In this document: piece after piece, positions 52,653-61,983 of the stretch
Layout of the letters: every line of letters starts with the position of its first letter
Position numbering within the stretch: the stretch's first letter is position 1
Assembly (NCBI RefSeq): GCF_007748035.1
Contig: NZ_CP036278.1
Span: forward strand, 6,076,001 to 6,140,000
DNA: 64,000 bases
Source of the DNA: Aeoliella mucimassa
GTDB lineage: Bacteria; Planctomycetota; Planctomycetia; Pirellulales; Lacipirellulaceae
Direction: 5' to 3'
Position numbers and translations under genes: made by a program
The notes under the pieces: generated by a model
Told to the model about the DNA's origin: nothing
Database searches by the model: none
The model's input: only the letters and a program-made list of their open reading frames with translations

Positions 52653-52724
52653 GTGAAACTTCTACGCTGGTTGGCTGCCAACAACGCCTCGCAGGTTCAC
52701 TGTTCGCCAAAACAGCTTCGGCCG
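52653..52724 (+). repeat. 72-bp repeat, copy C
   Basis: Second copy of the element at 51457-51528, 64/72 identical, same orientation. It lies about 150 bp upstream of the membrane-protein gene at 52877. Confidence 0.85.
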
Positions 52725-52876
52725 CTGAGACCAAGCGAGTTTCGGAGATCATCGAATTGCCCTAGTTGTGGCAACCTCAGCGGCTGCCGCCTGTGTTACA
52801 CTGTAGACACAGCCATTATTGTCGGTGCCTGGCGACAATTCACATTCTTCCTTACCTGGTGGCGAGCTTCACACTA

Positions 52877-53539
52877 ATGCCGCTGCGGACAATTGCAACT
52901 CGCTTTGGAATACACATGCTGTGTGTGGGTTCGGGTTTCGCGGCCGCCATTGCTCACGTTTACTTGTATGCTTTAGCTTGTGACTTGGGCATTCAGAAAC
53001 CGGTTTCAAGATGGTTGGAAGCTAACGGTCTTGGTAACTGGTTGGGGCCGTGGTGGATGGTGTGTTCGCATTTCAGTGAATGGGTTCTGGGCTTTTGCTG
53101 TGGGATGGTCATCTGGGCAGTGTTCGGGAAGCGAAGTACCCTGGCAGCGTTTTGCTTTTCTGCGGGGTATCTAACTTTCACTGTCATGAGCGTCGTTGCC
53201 TACTCTTCGAGTTTGCAGCCGGTGGAGCGATTCGGGATTTCTGCCGTATCCGCAGTGGCCATCTGGGACTTAGTTTTCATTCCAGTTGTCTTGCTTGGAA
53301 CATCGCTGATGCCGAATGTCAGAGCATTGTCTCACAAGCAAGAAAAACTGCAGTACTCAGTACGCAACTTGCTGTTGGGAATGCTTATTGGCTCAAGCCT
53401 CCTTGGCGGACTAGCATACGCAGGCCGAATCGGAGCTCCCGCTGTGCTACTGGTGGTGCTAACTACTCTTGCTTGGTTTGCGATTGGAAGAGCGAAACGC
53501 GTCGAGTTGCGAACGCATGAAAGAACTCCAGCGACTTGA
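52877..53539 (+). CDS. Multi-pass membrane protein of unknown function
   Basis: 220 residues from the ATG at 52877 with about five hydrophobic helices (MLCVGSGFAAAIAHVYLYAL; WVLGFCCGMVIWAVFG; LAAFCFSAGYLTFTVMSVVA; SAVAIWDLVFIPVVLLGTSL; APAVLLVVLTTLAWFAIG). An in-frame extension upstream reads as repeat-derived sequence and was dropped. It is the only rightward gene in the cassette region and its codon use is less G/C-rich than in the flanking chromosome, so it may be acquired. No family is recognised. Confidence 0.6.
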   Translation: MPLRTIATRFGIHMLCVGSGFAAAIAHVYLYALACDLGIQKPVSRWLEANGLGNWLGPWWMVCSHFSEWVLGFCCGMVIWAVFGKRSTLAAFCFSAGYLTFTVMSVVAYSSSLQPVERFGISAVSAVAIWDLVFIPVVLLGTSLMPNVRALSHKQEKLQYSVRNLLLGMLIGSSLLGGLAYAGRIGAPAVLLVVLTTLAWFAIGRAKRVELRTHERTPAT

Positions 53540-53754
53540 ACACATTCCAAGATTAACGAACTTGCTCTGCATTCATCGTTCCACGCAGGTTTCGCTGAGC
53601 CACGCAGCTGTTAGCACAGTGCGCAACCGGTAGTTCGCATGAGACCGACGAGTTGTTGTGAAGAGAAGCTAGACAGAAAAGTGGGCGAAGTTTAGCTCGT
53701 TCATCGGCTTTCAGCAACACGCATCCTGCTGGCAATGCTAGCATCGCACCGTCG

Positions 53755-55461
53755 CTAGCGAATCCCCAGCGATTTGATCCGCGAGGCCAGCGTGGTTGGC
53801 TTGACTCCCAAGCGAGCGGCCGCCCCGTTTTTGCCATACACTTTGCCGTCCGAATGCTCTAGTGCGCGACGAATGTTGTCGGCCTCGCGGTCCCGCATTT
53901 CGGCCATCGTGTAGATCGGCTCGCTGGAGTTTGCCCCCTCGCGTTTGGATGCGTGCTTCGGGCTTCGCGACCCCGTGCGTGCTGGCTTTGGCAGGTCGAA
54001 CGTCAGCCGACCGTTCGAGGCGACGATCGCTGCCCGCTCGATCACGTGCTGCAGCTCGCGGACGTTGCCAGGCCAGTCGTACTCCTGCAACTGCTTGACG
54101 TTGCCGAGCGTCAGCCGCAACTCAGCGCGGCCCAACTGCCGAGAGTAGCGGGCGAGAAAATGTTCGGCCAGCAGCCCGACGTCCTCCAACCGGTCGCGGA
54201 GCGGTGGCACTTCAATCGGAAACACGCTAAGCCGATAGTACAGGTCTTGTCGAAACCGTCCTTCGAGTGCTTCCTGTCGCAACTCACGGTTGGTTGCTGC
54301 GATGATTCGCACGTTCACTTTGCGCGTCCGCTCTTCGCCGATGCGTTCGAGTTCCCCTTCTTGCAGCACCCGCAACAGCTTCGCTTGCAGGTCGAGAGGA
54401 ATTTCGCCGATCTCGTCGAGAAACAGAGTGCCGCCGTCGGCCAGTTCGAACCGCCCTGCCCGATCGCGAAGCGCCCCGGTGAATGATCCCTTGGAATGCC
54501 CAAAGAACTCGCTCTCGTACAGCTCCCGCGGAATCGCTGCGCAGTTTACCTTGATCAGCGGACGATCGCGTCGCGAGCTACGGCGATGCAACTCGCGGGC
54601 GACCACCTCCTTGCCGGTGCCGCTTTCGCCGAGGATGAGCACCGACGATTCGGTGGGTGCCACCAGATTGATTTGCTGAGCGATCGTATCGAGCGCTGGA
54701 CTGCGACCGACAAGATCGCCAAACGCGGTGCCGGCCACTTCTTCGCGAAGGTATTCGTTTTCGAGTTCCAGGTGCGACTTGAGTTCCTCGATTTCTTCGA
54801 TCGCCCGCGCGTTGGCAATCGCTGCCGCCAGGTGATCGGCAATCATGTGCAACCATTCCTGGCACGATTGCTCAATCGGCTCGCGAGCGAAGATGGCGAG
54901 CACGCCGAGAGTCTCGCCGCGATACACGAGCGGCAAGCCCGCTAAGGCGACGATTTGCTGCCGATGAATCCACTCGGGGCTGACGATCCACTCATGGCCT
55001 TCTTGCAGCGTGTTGATCAGCATCGACTCGCCGGTCGAGGCGATCCGCCCGATCTTCCGCCCCCCTTGGGGGAAGCGGCGGAACTTGCCATCCGCGCGCG
55101 TCCAATGTTCCTGCTCGTCGGTTGCCGAGTTGCCGTAGCTGGTTACCAGGTGCAGGCATCGGTCTCGCTGGTGGCACTCATCGGCCAGCGCACACTTGCC
55201 GCAATCGCCGTGGAGCGGCGGGCGCAACAGCCAGATCCGCGCGAGGGCGATCGTTGAACGCTGGGCCAACAACCGTACCGCGGCCGGCAAAAGCTCAGGC
55301 AGATGGTGCTGCCCCGACAAGGCGAGCAAGATCTGCTTGGGGTCACCAAAGATGGCATTCGTTTCAAGCAACGGACCGCTCCAAGCCAACGACAATTCGT
55401 GTTCACGCAACGATTTGTCGTTTATACACGATATTTCGTGCGCCCGCAACAATCCTGGCAA
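53755..55461 (-). CDS. Sigma-54-dependent activator (NorR/FhlA-like) with GAF-type sensor
   Basis: Up to 568 residues; the true start is uncertain (TTG at 55461, later TTG codons possible). The N-terminal half looks like a GAF sensor and contains a Cys cluster (Cys87, 90, 96, 102; [16 protein letters not shown]) suited to metal or redox sensing. The AAA+ part has the Walker [16 protein letters not shown], the sigma-54 contact loop as GSFTGA (usually GAFTGA), Walker [14 protein letters not shown] and the arginine finger segment [21 protein letters not shown] Fis-type helix-turn-helix ends the protein ([20 protein letters not shown]). It is divergent from an AhpD-like gene that has a sigma-54 promoter, which it presumably activates. 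Confidence 0.9.
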   Translation of the reverse strand: MPGLLRAHEISCINDKSLREHELSLAWSGPLLETNAIFGDPKQILLALSGQHHLPELLPAAVRLLAQRSTIALARIWLLRPPLHGDCGKCALADECHQRDRCLHLVTSYGNSATDEQEHWTRADGKFRRFPQGGRKIGRIASTGESMLINTLQEGHEWIVSPEWIHRQQIVALAGLPLVYRGETLGVLAIFAREPIEQSCQEWLHMIADHLAAAIANARAIEEIEELKSHLELENEYLREEVAGTAFGDLVGRSPALDTIAQQINLVAPTESSVLILGESGTGKEVVARELHRRSSRRDRPLIKVNCAAIPRELYESEFFGHSKGSFTGALRDRAGRFELADGGTLFLDEIGEIPLDLQAKLLRVLQEGELERIGEERTRKVNVRIIAATNRELRQEALEGRFRQDLYYRLSVFPIEVPPLRDRLEDVGLLAEHFLARYSRQLGRAELRLTLGNVKQLQEYDWPGNVRELQHVIERAAIVASNGRLTFDLPKPARTGSRSPKHASKREGANSSEPIYTMAEMRDREADNIRRALEHSDGKVYGKNGAAARLGVKPTTLASRIKSLGIR

Positions 55462-55498
55462 TTGCTGTAACTCTTTACCATCAAGTCACTTACAACAA
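55462..55498. promoter_or_regulatory. Putative activator-binding inverted repeat
   Basis: TTGCTGTAA and TTACAACAA, complementary at 8 of 9 positions, separated by 19 bases. It lies just upstream of the sigma-54 promoter and adjacent to the activator gene, a plausible enhancer site. Confidence 0.45.
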
Positions 55499-55509
55499 TC
55501 TATGCCAAC

Positions 55510-55526
55510 TGGCACACCAACTGCGT
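55510..55526 (+). promoter_or_regulatory. Sigma-54 (-24/-12) promoter
   Basis: TGGCACACCAACTGCG: GG (55511-55512) and GC (55523-55524) separated by exactly ten bases, with TGGCAC matching the -24 consensus perfectly. It points at the AhpD-like gene 75 bp downstream. Confidence 0.75.
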
Positions 55527-55598
55527 TAGTAGCAAGGCATCAACGAGCTTTTCGATGGCTCTCACTCAAAACTCCGCTGCTGCGAAAGGAAACCTACT

Positions 55599-56180
55599 AT
55601 GCCACGCCTTACCCCTGTTGCTCCTAGCTCCGCCACTGGTCGTACCGCTGAACTGTTCACCGGCATCAAGTCCAAGCTGGGCATGGTTCCGAACATGATG
55701 CAAACGCTCGGCCACTCGCCCGCCGCGCTCGAAGGCTACCTGTCGCTCAGTTCGGCACTCGGCGGCGGCCTGCTCACTGCGACCCAGCGAGAGCAAATTG
55801 CCTTGGCCGTGGGGCAGGCGAATAGCTGCGACTACTGCCTGGCAGCCCACTCGGCCCTTGGCAAGATGGCCGGACTCACGGTCGATCAGATTCGCGACGC
55901 CCGCTTGGGCACTGCGGTCGATGCCAAGGACGAAGCTCTGGTTGGCTTTGCCCGGAAGTTGGTCGACGAAAATGGACACGTCGACGACGCCGATCTGGCC
56001 AACCTGAAGCAACATGGTTTCAGCGAGGGTGAAATCGTGGAGATCGTGTTGAACGTTTCGCTCAACATTCTGACGAACTACTTCAACCACGTGGCCGATC
56101 CTAAGATCGACTTCCCTGCCGCCCCTGAGTTGGCCGCTGCTGGAACCTGCAGCAGCAATGGCACCTGCTCCACCCACTAA
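55599..56180 (+). CDS. Carboxymuconolactone decarboxylase / AhpD-like peroxidase
   Basis: A 193-residue protein of the AhpD-like fold. The redox motif is ANSCDYCLAAHSALGKMAGL, with Cys77 and Cys80 and His84 arranged as in alkylhydroperoxidases. The N-terminus (VAPSSATGRTAELFTGIKSK, LGMVPNMMQTLGHSPAALEG) is typical of the peroxidase-related subfamily. The C-terminus adds a Cys-containing tail (GTCSSNGTCSTH) not needed for the fold. The gene is preceded by a sigma-54 promoter and a divergent activator and followed by a DUF1348 gene, so it is an inducible peroxide or xenobiotic response unit. Confidence 0.88.
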   Translation: MPRLTPVAPSSATGRTAELFTGIKSKLGMVPNMMQTLGHSPAALEGYLSLSSALGGGLLTATQREQIALAVGQANSCDYCLAAHSALGKMAGLTVDQIRDARLGTAVDAKDEALVGFARKLVDENGHVDDADLANLKQHGFSEGEIVEIVLNVSLNILTNYFNHVADPKIDFPAAPELAAAGTCSSNGTCSTH

Positions 56181-56302
56181 TCCTGAAGCCCGGTGACCCG
56201 CCGAACGATTTGGCTGGGCGATGGCCCTGACATTGCCCATCGCCCAGCCATCGGTGGGACCTTCACTCAACACCTTCACACTCAATTGCAAAGTCGCGCA
56301 CG

Positions 56303-56773
56303 ATGACAGCCACCCTCGCCCTTCGTCCCCCCTTCACGCTCGAATCAGCTCGCCAAAAAGTCCGCGCTGCCGAGGATGCTTGGAACTCGCAAGATGCTCA
56401 CCGCGTTGCCCAGAGCTACTCCCCTGACTCCGAATGGCGGAACCGCAACCTGTTCTTCCACGGGCGCGATCAGATCGTCGAGTTCCTTACTCGCAAATGG
56501 CAGGTCGAGCTTGAGTATCGGTTGGCAAAGTCGCTGTGGACGTTCAGTGACAATCGCATCGCGGTACGATTTCAGTACGAGTACCGCACGGCCGAACATC
56601 AATGGCATCGCGCGTATGGCAACGAACTCTGGGAGTTCGACGAGCAAGGTTTGATGCGTCGGCGCGAAGCCAGCATCAACGACTTGTTGATCGACGACTC
56701 GCAGCGACGCTTCCACTGGCCGAGCGGGTCCCCCCGCCCGGAGGAGGGCTTCGGTATTCCCGAAGTGTTCTAG
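56303..56773 (+). CDS. DUF1348 (NTF2-like) protein
   Basis: A 156-residue protein of the DUF1348 group in the NTF2-like superfamily: [80 protein letters not shown]. The fold forms a small hydrophobic pocket, used by relatives as enzymes or ligand binders; the role of DUF1348 is not known. It follows the AhpD-like gene by 122 bp on the same strand and is likely under the same sigma-54 promoter. Length is normal for the family. Confidence 0.87.
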   Translation: MTATLALRPPFTLESARQKVRAAEDAWNSQDAHRVAQSYSPDSEWRNRNLFFHGRDQIVEFLTRKWQVELEYRLAKSLWTFSDNRIAVRFQYEYRTAEHQWHRAYGNELWEFDEQGLMRRREASINDLLIDDSQRRFHWPSGSPRPEEGFGIPEVF

Positions 56774-56959
56774 TGTGCCTTGTCACCTACATAGACCACA
56801 CGCTTGAGAAATCCATGCCGTGCATAAGCCCATGGGGGGGGGTACCCCATGATTGCACGCAGGGTGCCTAAGATTGCAGCCCAACTCGACGCGGGCCTAT
56901 ACTGGGCGCAACGCTCGTTGTCCCCCCTCCCTGCTCATTGACTTGGCTTGGTCAATTCC

Positions 56960-57742
56960 ATGCATATCATCTCTAGCGTCGCTGCACGTTTTGTTTGCTT
57001 TCCGCTTTTAGCTCTGCTACTTAGCGCTCCCTCGCACTTGTTTGCTGAGGAGAGTACTCCATCGCCAGCAAAGGACGCAGCCGCTCCCGGGCAGGCGACT
57101 ACCGAAGACGGCTTCCAAGAACTGCTGAACGGCCAGGACCTCTCGGGCTGGGAAGGCCAACCAGGGTGGTGGAAAGTGGAGGAAGGGGTGTTGGTGTGCG
57201 AGTCGACGCCCGAAAAGCCGTGCCAGCGATCGCACTATCTCAATTGGACCGCCGGCGAGCCCGCCGACTTTGAGCTGCGCGTTTTGTACCGCATTCATGG
57301 CGAAGGCAACTCGGGCATTCAGTTCCGCAGCGACCGCCGGCCGGAGTTCGACATCTGGGGCTATCAGGCCGATCTCGATACCGCTGGCGTCTACACCGGG
57401 TGCTTGTATCAGCACGACCGAGGACTCGTAGCCGGGCGTGGCGAGCGGGTTTCGTTCGACAAATCCGGCGAAAAAACCAGCGAGACGTTTGCCGACTCGC
57501 AAGCGCTGCTAAAAGCGACCGAGGGGGACGACTGGAACGAGTATCGCATCGTCGCCCAAGGAGCCAAGATCAAACTCTGGATCAATGGCAAGCTCATGTG
57601 CGAGGTCGAAGATCACGACCCAAAGCTCTCGACAACCAAAGGCCTGATCGCCCTGCAGATGCATCAAGGCCCTCCCATGAAGATCGAATACAAGAGCGTA
57701 CGACTGCGATCGCTCGACGCGGACACTCCCATCGAGGACTAA
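56960..57742 (+). CDS. Exported DUF1080 (3-keto-disaccharide hydrolase-like) protein
   Basis: 260 residues from the ATG at 56960, beginning with a Sec signal (residues 1-30). The mature part is the DUF1080 concanavalin-like fold: FQELLNGQDLSGWEGQPGWW, KVEEGVLVCESTPEKP, NSGIQFRSDRRPEFDIWGYQ, DWNEYRIVAQGAKIKLWING, KGLIALQMHQGPPMKIEYKS. Members hydrolyse 3-keto-glycosides made by Gfo/Idh/MocA oxidoreductases, one of which is encoded 46 bp downstream. The palindrome catgggg/ccccatg at 56831-56851 lies upstream but has no clear role. Confidence 0.88.
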   Translation: MHIISSVAARFVCFPLLALLLSAPSHLFAEESTPSPAKDAAAPGQATTEDGFQELLNGQDLSGWEGQPGWWKVEEGVLVCESTPEKPCQRSHYLNWTAGEPADFELRVLYRIHGEGNSGIQFRSDRRPEFDIWGYQADLDTAGVYTGCLYQHDRGLVAGRGERVSFDKSGEKTSETFADSQALLKATEGDDWNEYRIVAQGAKIKLWINGKLMCEVEDHDPKLSTTKGLIALQMHQGPPMKIEYKSVRLRSLDADTPIED

Positions 57743-57788
57743 CCATCCTCCAATCCCCCCTTCCTACCAGCCAAAGGCGGCACCCACC

Positions 57789-59192
57789 ATGACCACGACC
57801 CTCACCCGGCGCGACGCGCTGAAACTCGGCACCGCAGCCATCGCATTACCCACCTTCCTACCGGCATCGGTACTCGGCCGCGATGGCAACGCTCCCCCCA
57901 GCGAACAAGTGCGAGTCGGGGTGATCGGCTGCGGTGGTCGCTCCTACATGATTCGCGAAGGGGCCGACGTCAAAGGTTTCCAAGTGGTAGCCGCCTGCGA
58001 TTGCTTCAAGCAACGTGCGGAAGAGTTTGCCAGTAAACTCTCCGGCGATCAGAAGTGGGGCGTGTACGACGATTTCCGCCAGATGATCGAGCAAGAACAA
58101 CTCGACGCGGTGATGATCGAAACCACCACTCATGCCAGGGCGTGGATTGCGATGCATGCGATGCAAATGGGCATGGATGCTTACATCGAAAAACCAATGT
58201 GCCTGACGATTAGCGAAGGTCGCGCGATGGTGAACGCCGTGCGAGCGTACGATCGGGTGACCCAGGTTGGCACCCAGCAACGGAGCATGCCGATCAACAA
58301 CTGGGCCAGCGACCTGGTGAAGAACGGAGCGATTGGAAAGATCAAAGCGGTGCTCGCGCCCAACTTCATCGGCCCGTTCGTGTGGACCAAGTCTTCCAAC
58401 GCAGACGTGCAAGGCCCCGTGGATAAATGGTGGGACGTATGGACCAACCAGGCGGAATTGCGTCCGTACGATGCCGACCTGCAATTCGGTTGGGGACGCT
58501 GGTGGGACTACGACGCCGGCGGGTTGTGTTTCGGCGTCAGCGGCTGGGGCGCCCACTCGTACGATCAGATCAATCGAGCACTCGGCACCGACGACACCGG
58601 CCCGGCCGAGATCGTGCTGCAAGAAGAAGTCGCCATTCGCGACTCGGGACGCTTCGCCCCTCGCGAGACGGTCGGCACCGCGATTCAGGACGAAAGTCCC
58701 GACATGAACACTGGGGCCGATTATTACCACATGGCGAAACTCGAAGGACCTCGCGCAAAGGTGCTCATGCGGTTTGCCAATGGCACCGAACTTCGCTTGC
58801 ACCTGGACGGTGACCGCGGCCCTGGGCTGGGTGCGATTTTTGTCGGCGAGAACGGCAAGATCGAAATCAATCGCAACAAGATTGCCAGCAATCCCAAGGA
58901 GCTGGTTACCGCGTCCGACAACCCGGGGGCCAACCGCCGCCCCGAAACGGCCTACCATATCGAGAACTGGATCGAGTGCATCAAGTCGCGCGGTCGCTGC
59001 AATGCCGACATCGAAATCGGACAGCGGGCAGCAACGCTTTGCGAGCTGGTGAACATCGCCCGCGGAGTGGGTCGCGTCGGGGAGAGCCTGCACTGGGACG
59101 CGGAAACCGAGCAGTTCACCAACTGCGACGAAGCGAACGCGATGCTCTCGCGCCCACGCCGGGCGGGTTACGAATTGCCTGAAATCGGCTAG
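57789..59192 (+). CDS. Tat-exported Gfo/Idh/MocA family oxidoreductase
   Basis: 467 residues. The leader TLTRRDALKLGTAAIALPTF is a twin-arginine signal. The Rossmann motif VRVGVIGCGGRS follows at about residue 40, then FQVVAACDCFKQRAEEFASK and the EKP motif in DAYIEKPMCLTISEGRAMVN that holds NAD(P) and the substrate. The C-terminal half matches planctomycete members (WWDYDAGGLCFGVSGWGAHS, NRRPETAYHIENWIECIKSR). Such enzymes oxidise C3 of sugars or glycosides. With the DUF1080 gene 46 bp upstream this gives a 3-keto-glycoside route in the periplasm. A perfect terminator follows at 59201. Confidence 0.92.
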   Translation: MTTTLTRRDALKLGTAAIALPTFLPASVLGRDGNAPPSEQVRVGVIGCGGRSYMIREGADVKGFQVVAACDCFKQRAEEFASKLSGDQKWGVYDDFRQMIEQEQLDAVMIETTTHARAWIAMHAMQMGMDAYIEKPMCLTISEGRAMVNAVRAYDRVTQVGTQQRSMPINNWASDLVKNGAIGKIKAVLAPNFIGPFVWTKSSNADVQGPVDKWWDVWTNQAELRPYDADLQFGWGRWWDYDAGGLCFGVSGWGAHSYDQINRALGTDDTGPAEIVLQEEVAIRDSGRFAPRETVGTAIQDESPDMNTGADYYHMAKLEGPRAKVLMRFANGTELRLHLDGDRGPGLGAIFVGENGKIEINRNKIASNPKELVTASDNPGANRRPETAYHIENWIECIKSRGRCNADIEIGQRAATLCELVNIARGVGRVGESLHWDAETEQFTNCDEANAMLSRPRRAGYELPEIG

Positions 59193-59200
59193 CAACAAAA

Positions 59201-59248
59201 GCCCCACGAACTCGGTAAGCTGCCCCGCGTACCGAGTTCGTGTGGGGC
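59201..59248. terminator. Bidirectional hairpin terminator
   Basis: Arms gccccacgaactcggta and its complement with a two-base bulge, 12-base loop. The minus-strand exit reads GGGGCTTTTGTTG, so it best serves the anti-sigma gene at 59255, and it also lies just after the oxidoreductase stop. Confidence 0.85.
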
Positions 59249-59254
59249 AATCGC

Positions 59255-60691
59255 CTATTCAGGCTGCATGATGAGCAGGCTGACTCGCACATCGTTATAG
59301 TCGCGATCCCCTGCCAGATCGTCGTAACCAATGATGTAGAAGCCCGATTGCTCGTAGAGGGTCGCACGACTGCTAACGTGCCAATTCTCGGGAGACTTGT
59401 CCAAAGCGGTTGGTCGATTGAAACCAATCACCCGAATCGTTTGAGGACTGCTCGTGGTGTTGCGAACACAAGTCGATCCCAGATCGCAATCGCTTTTACC
59501 TTCGACTTTGGCATTCGACCAAAGGACTTTGTCAGTATCGACATTGTAGAGCATCAGTGCGTTCGGATCCGACGCTTGGGCGAGGCCTTTCATCAGCAGC
59601 ATATCGCCCGGCAATAGTTCCACATTGAATCCCTCAGGAACCTCGTCGCCGAAATCGAAACCATCGACGTGTAGCGGTTGAATCACATCAACCTTTGGCT
59701 GGGTGGGCTGGGGAGTTTTCTCGTTCGCGGTGAAGAACAAGCTTGCCGAGAGATCGTCGAAATCATTGTCGGGACGATAATTCGTGCCGGTAAGCGGAGC
59801 AGGGCCGCTATCGTCCCAGCCAACCTGCACCACGTCGTCGGACTCCAGCTGCACGCGGAGCGAACTCATCCGCCAGTGGTCCTCGTTATCGCGCATCGAA
59901 AGCTTGTGCACGCCGGTTAATAGGAAGAACCGGGGAATGTCCGTCGTGTTCGACTCGGACCACCGACCCAGCACACCATACCGACGGTTCAGTGCGGCCG
60001 GGTTTGCGTGTAGCGGCTTGGGACCTTTGCCCGCGTTGTGGAAAGTAAACTTCCGAGCGGTGGCCGCATGGGAGTTAAATACTTCGGCAATCGACAGGCT
60101 GTTCTCGCCTGCCGCATCAAACGCAGCGACTAATTCCACCGAGTAACCAGGCTCGAGACAGAACAAGTAGCCATCGCCATCCTCGCCTTGGGTTTGGCGA
60201 AGCTTGATCGCCCCCGGCGGAACGGCCACCATGTTGTGATGCTCGGAAGCGGCGGTTTGATAGGTAGGACCCTTCCACGAAACTCGCGTAATGGTCGGCA
60301 AGTACACCATCGATTCCCCGCCACGCGCGACAACGGCCTTATTGCCATCGAGCACTAACCAGGCAGCCGAGCAGGCAACTAGCGCAATACTAGCAGCCAG
60401 TACCCAACGCCATGGAGAAGCCTTGCGAGATGACGCACCAGGATAAGAAGCCACTTCCTCTGCATCGCTGTCGATCGCAAAAGGTAGGCTCCACTCGTTG
60501 CTTCCATCGAAGCTACGGCCAACCACCGACTTGAGTCCGACATGTGTGTTTACGAGATCGCAATAGAAGTCTTGAGCTTCGTCGTCGTTGAATAACAATT
60601 GATTGAGGTGGTCTAACTGATCTTTCGATAGACCACCATCATGAAGTTCGGAAGCCAACCGCTCCAATTCTTCAAACTTGCTGTTTTCCAC
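59255..60691 (-). CDS. Membrane-anchored anti-sigma-like protein with DUF4114-like C-terminus
   Basis: 478 residues from a GTG at 60691. The cytosolic N-terminus (ELERLASELHDGGLSKDQLD, QLLFNDDEAQDFYCDLVNTH) matches the planctomycete anti-sigma/FecR-type pattern. One membrane helix follows at about residues 93-112 (WRWVLAASIALVACSAAWLV). The large outer part has beta-rich segments and ends GYDDLAGDRDYNDVRVSLLI, resembling the D-x-D-x-N-D calcium-like DUF4114 end of surface proteins. It begins 50 bp after the ECF sigma gene, its likely partner. Confidence 0.8.
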   Translation of the reverse strand: MENSKFEELERLASELHDGGLSKDQLDHLNQLLFNDDEAQDFYCDLVNTHVGLKSVVGRSFDGSNEWSLPFAIDSDAEEVASYPGASSRKASPWRWVLAASIALVACSAAWLVLDGNKAVVARGGESMVYLPTITRVSWKGPTYQTAASEHHNMVAVPPGAIKLRQTQGEDGDGYLFCLEPGYSVELVAAFDAAGENSLSIAEVFNSHAATARKFTFHNAGKGPKPLHANPAALNRRYGVLGRWSESNTTDIPRFFLLTGVHKLSMRDNEDHWRMSSLRVQLESDDVVQVGWDDSGPAPLTGTNYRPDNDFDDLSASLFFTANEKTPQPTQPKVDVIQPLHVDGFDFGDEVPEGFNVELLPGDMLLMKGLAQASDPNALMLYNVDTDKVLWSNAKVEGKSDCDLGSTCVRNTTSSPQTIRVIGFNRPTALDKSPENWHVSSRATLYEQSGFYIIGYDDLAGDRDYNDVRVSLLIMQPE

Positions 60692-60740
60692 CGCACGCTC
60701 CCATCCTAAAGCCGCCCAAACTTCCCAACACGCTCAAGCT

Positions 60741-61286
60741 TCAGTCGCCTATCTCTTTCTGCATATACATGCATTTGCGCAACGCTCGCCTGGCTCGTTG
60801 CAGTGCCCCCTTTACTGCCGGCACCGATTTGCCAAGTCGCGACGCGATTGCCAGGATCGATAACTCCCCATGATACCGCATGGAGAGCAGCTCTTGGTCC
60901 TGTTTCTTCATCTTGCCGAGACACGACTGCAAGGCATCCATCGCCAAATCCAGGCGATTCACCTGGCCAGGCTCTTGCATGCGATCCATCAGCTGACCCG
61001 CCAGTTCTTCGCTGAAAACATGACGGTCTCGTCCACTATCTCGGCAATAGGCCTTTACTTGCCAGTAAGCGACCTTCGTAGCCCAGGCGTCGAAGTTCGT
61101 GCCTGGCGCAAAGTCCTCCGCTTTCTGCAAGAGCAGCATATTGGTTTCCTGCAGAATATTATCGGCAGCGTGGGCATCGCCGACCGCAGTCAGGATGTAA
61201 CGCAGCAATCCCCTCTGCGCATTCAGCAACAGCGTTTCGAACCGTGGTTGGTTCGGTACACCATCTCCTCCGTGCAGATCACCCAT
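60741..61286 (-). CDS. ECF-type sigma factor (planctomycete/verrucomicrobial subfamily)
   Basis: 181 residues from the ATG at 61286; a GTG two codons earlier is an alternative. Region 2: FETLLLNAQRGLLRYILTAV, DAHAADNILQETNMLLLQKA, FDAWATKVAYWQVKAYCRDS. Region 4: LGKMKKQDQELLSMRYHGEL, SILAIASRLGKSVPAVKGAL, QRARRALRKCM. The QETNMLLLQKA form is typical of the Rhodopirellula/Verrucomicrobium ECF group, usually paired with a FecR-like anti-sigma as here and controlling nearby DUF1559/LamG surface genes, which begin divergently at 61984. Confidence 0.9.
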   Translation of the reverse strand: MGDLHGGDGVPNQPRFETLLLNAQRGLLRYILTAVGDAHAADNILQETNMLLLQKAEDFAPGTNFDAWATKVAYWQVKAYCRDSGRDRHVFSEELAGQLMDRMQEPGQVNRLDLAMDALQSCLGKMKKQDQELLSMRYHGELSILAIASRLGKSVPAVKGALQRARRALRKCMYMQKEIGD

Positions 61287-61983
61287 GGGCACCTAGCGTT
61301 ATTACGACAAGTAAGTGACTAATTCGTAATGCTAGTTTTCTTGAAACTTACGGGTACCGCAAGAGTCGAGTTGGTCCACATGGCTTACTGAATGCAGTAA
61401 GTGGGCAAATGCCCGCTCACCTTGATATACCGCTGCTTGGTTGGTGGGAGCGCTCAAATTGTGAAGATCGTATGAAATGCCATGCGGGAGAGCGCGGCTG
61501 CAAATGCACAAATTAAGGATTCTCAAGCCCGGAAAACCGGTCCGTTGCAGACAACCGTGATCTGTCCAAAAAGGTTCTCGTAGAAACATTCGTTAAGAGT
61601 TCATGAATCTAAAAAATGCGCGCGACTTCTTTGGTACTCGCGGTATGTCCTTATGGAAGAGAAGAGGTTTCACCAAAACAAACTACACCTAGCCGAAAGC
61701 TAGTGTGTACCTGAGCCCAAACCAACGGTTAGCCGAAAACGCGGCTAACTCTTCGGCTCCCCTCAGTGACAACGGTGCAACCCAAGTCGGAATTGGATTG
61801 CATACACAGGGTTGGCTTTCGTAATAGCCTTTCCGGTTGTCCCTGATCCCACCCCCACGAGGCGACCGCCTCTAGCCATAAGACATTAATCAATTTTGAT
61901 CGCCTGCCCACTTCTGTGGCAGGTCAGCGCGTGTGGCAACACTCGTCTGCACATGCGTCTAAAAAGCGGAAGAAAGGACAAGT
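61287..61983. other. Divergent promoter region with hairpin
   Basis: 697 bp without a gene. It contains a 7-bp hairpin (gttagcc/ggctaac, 61728-61749) and AAAGGA at 61972-61977 as the ribosome site of the DUF1559 gene. It should hold promoters for the sigma-factor pair and the DUF1559 gene. Confidence 0.55.

Noticed and set aside
53540-53754. Further attC after the 220-residue membrane gene
   Set aside because: GTTAGCA and TTAAC words occur but do not form a stem with attC asymmetry.
53553-53837. 94-residue leftward ORF near the sigma-54 activator
   Set aside because: Overlaps the end of the activator gene in another frame and has no protein features.
57858-59207. 449-residue ORF antisense to the Gfo/Idh/MocA gene
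   Set aside because: Complete overlap with a clear coding gene on the other strand; typical shadow.
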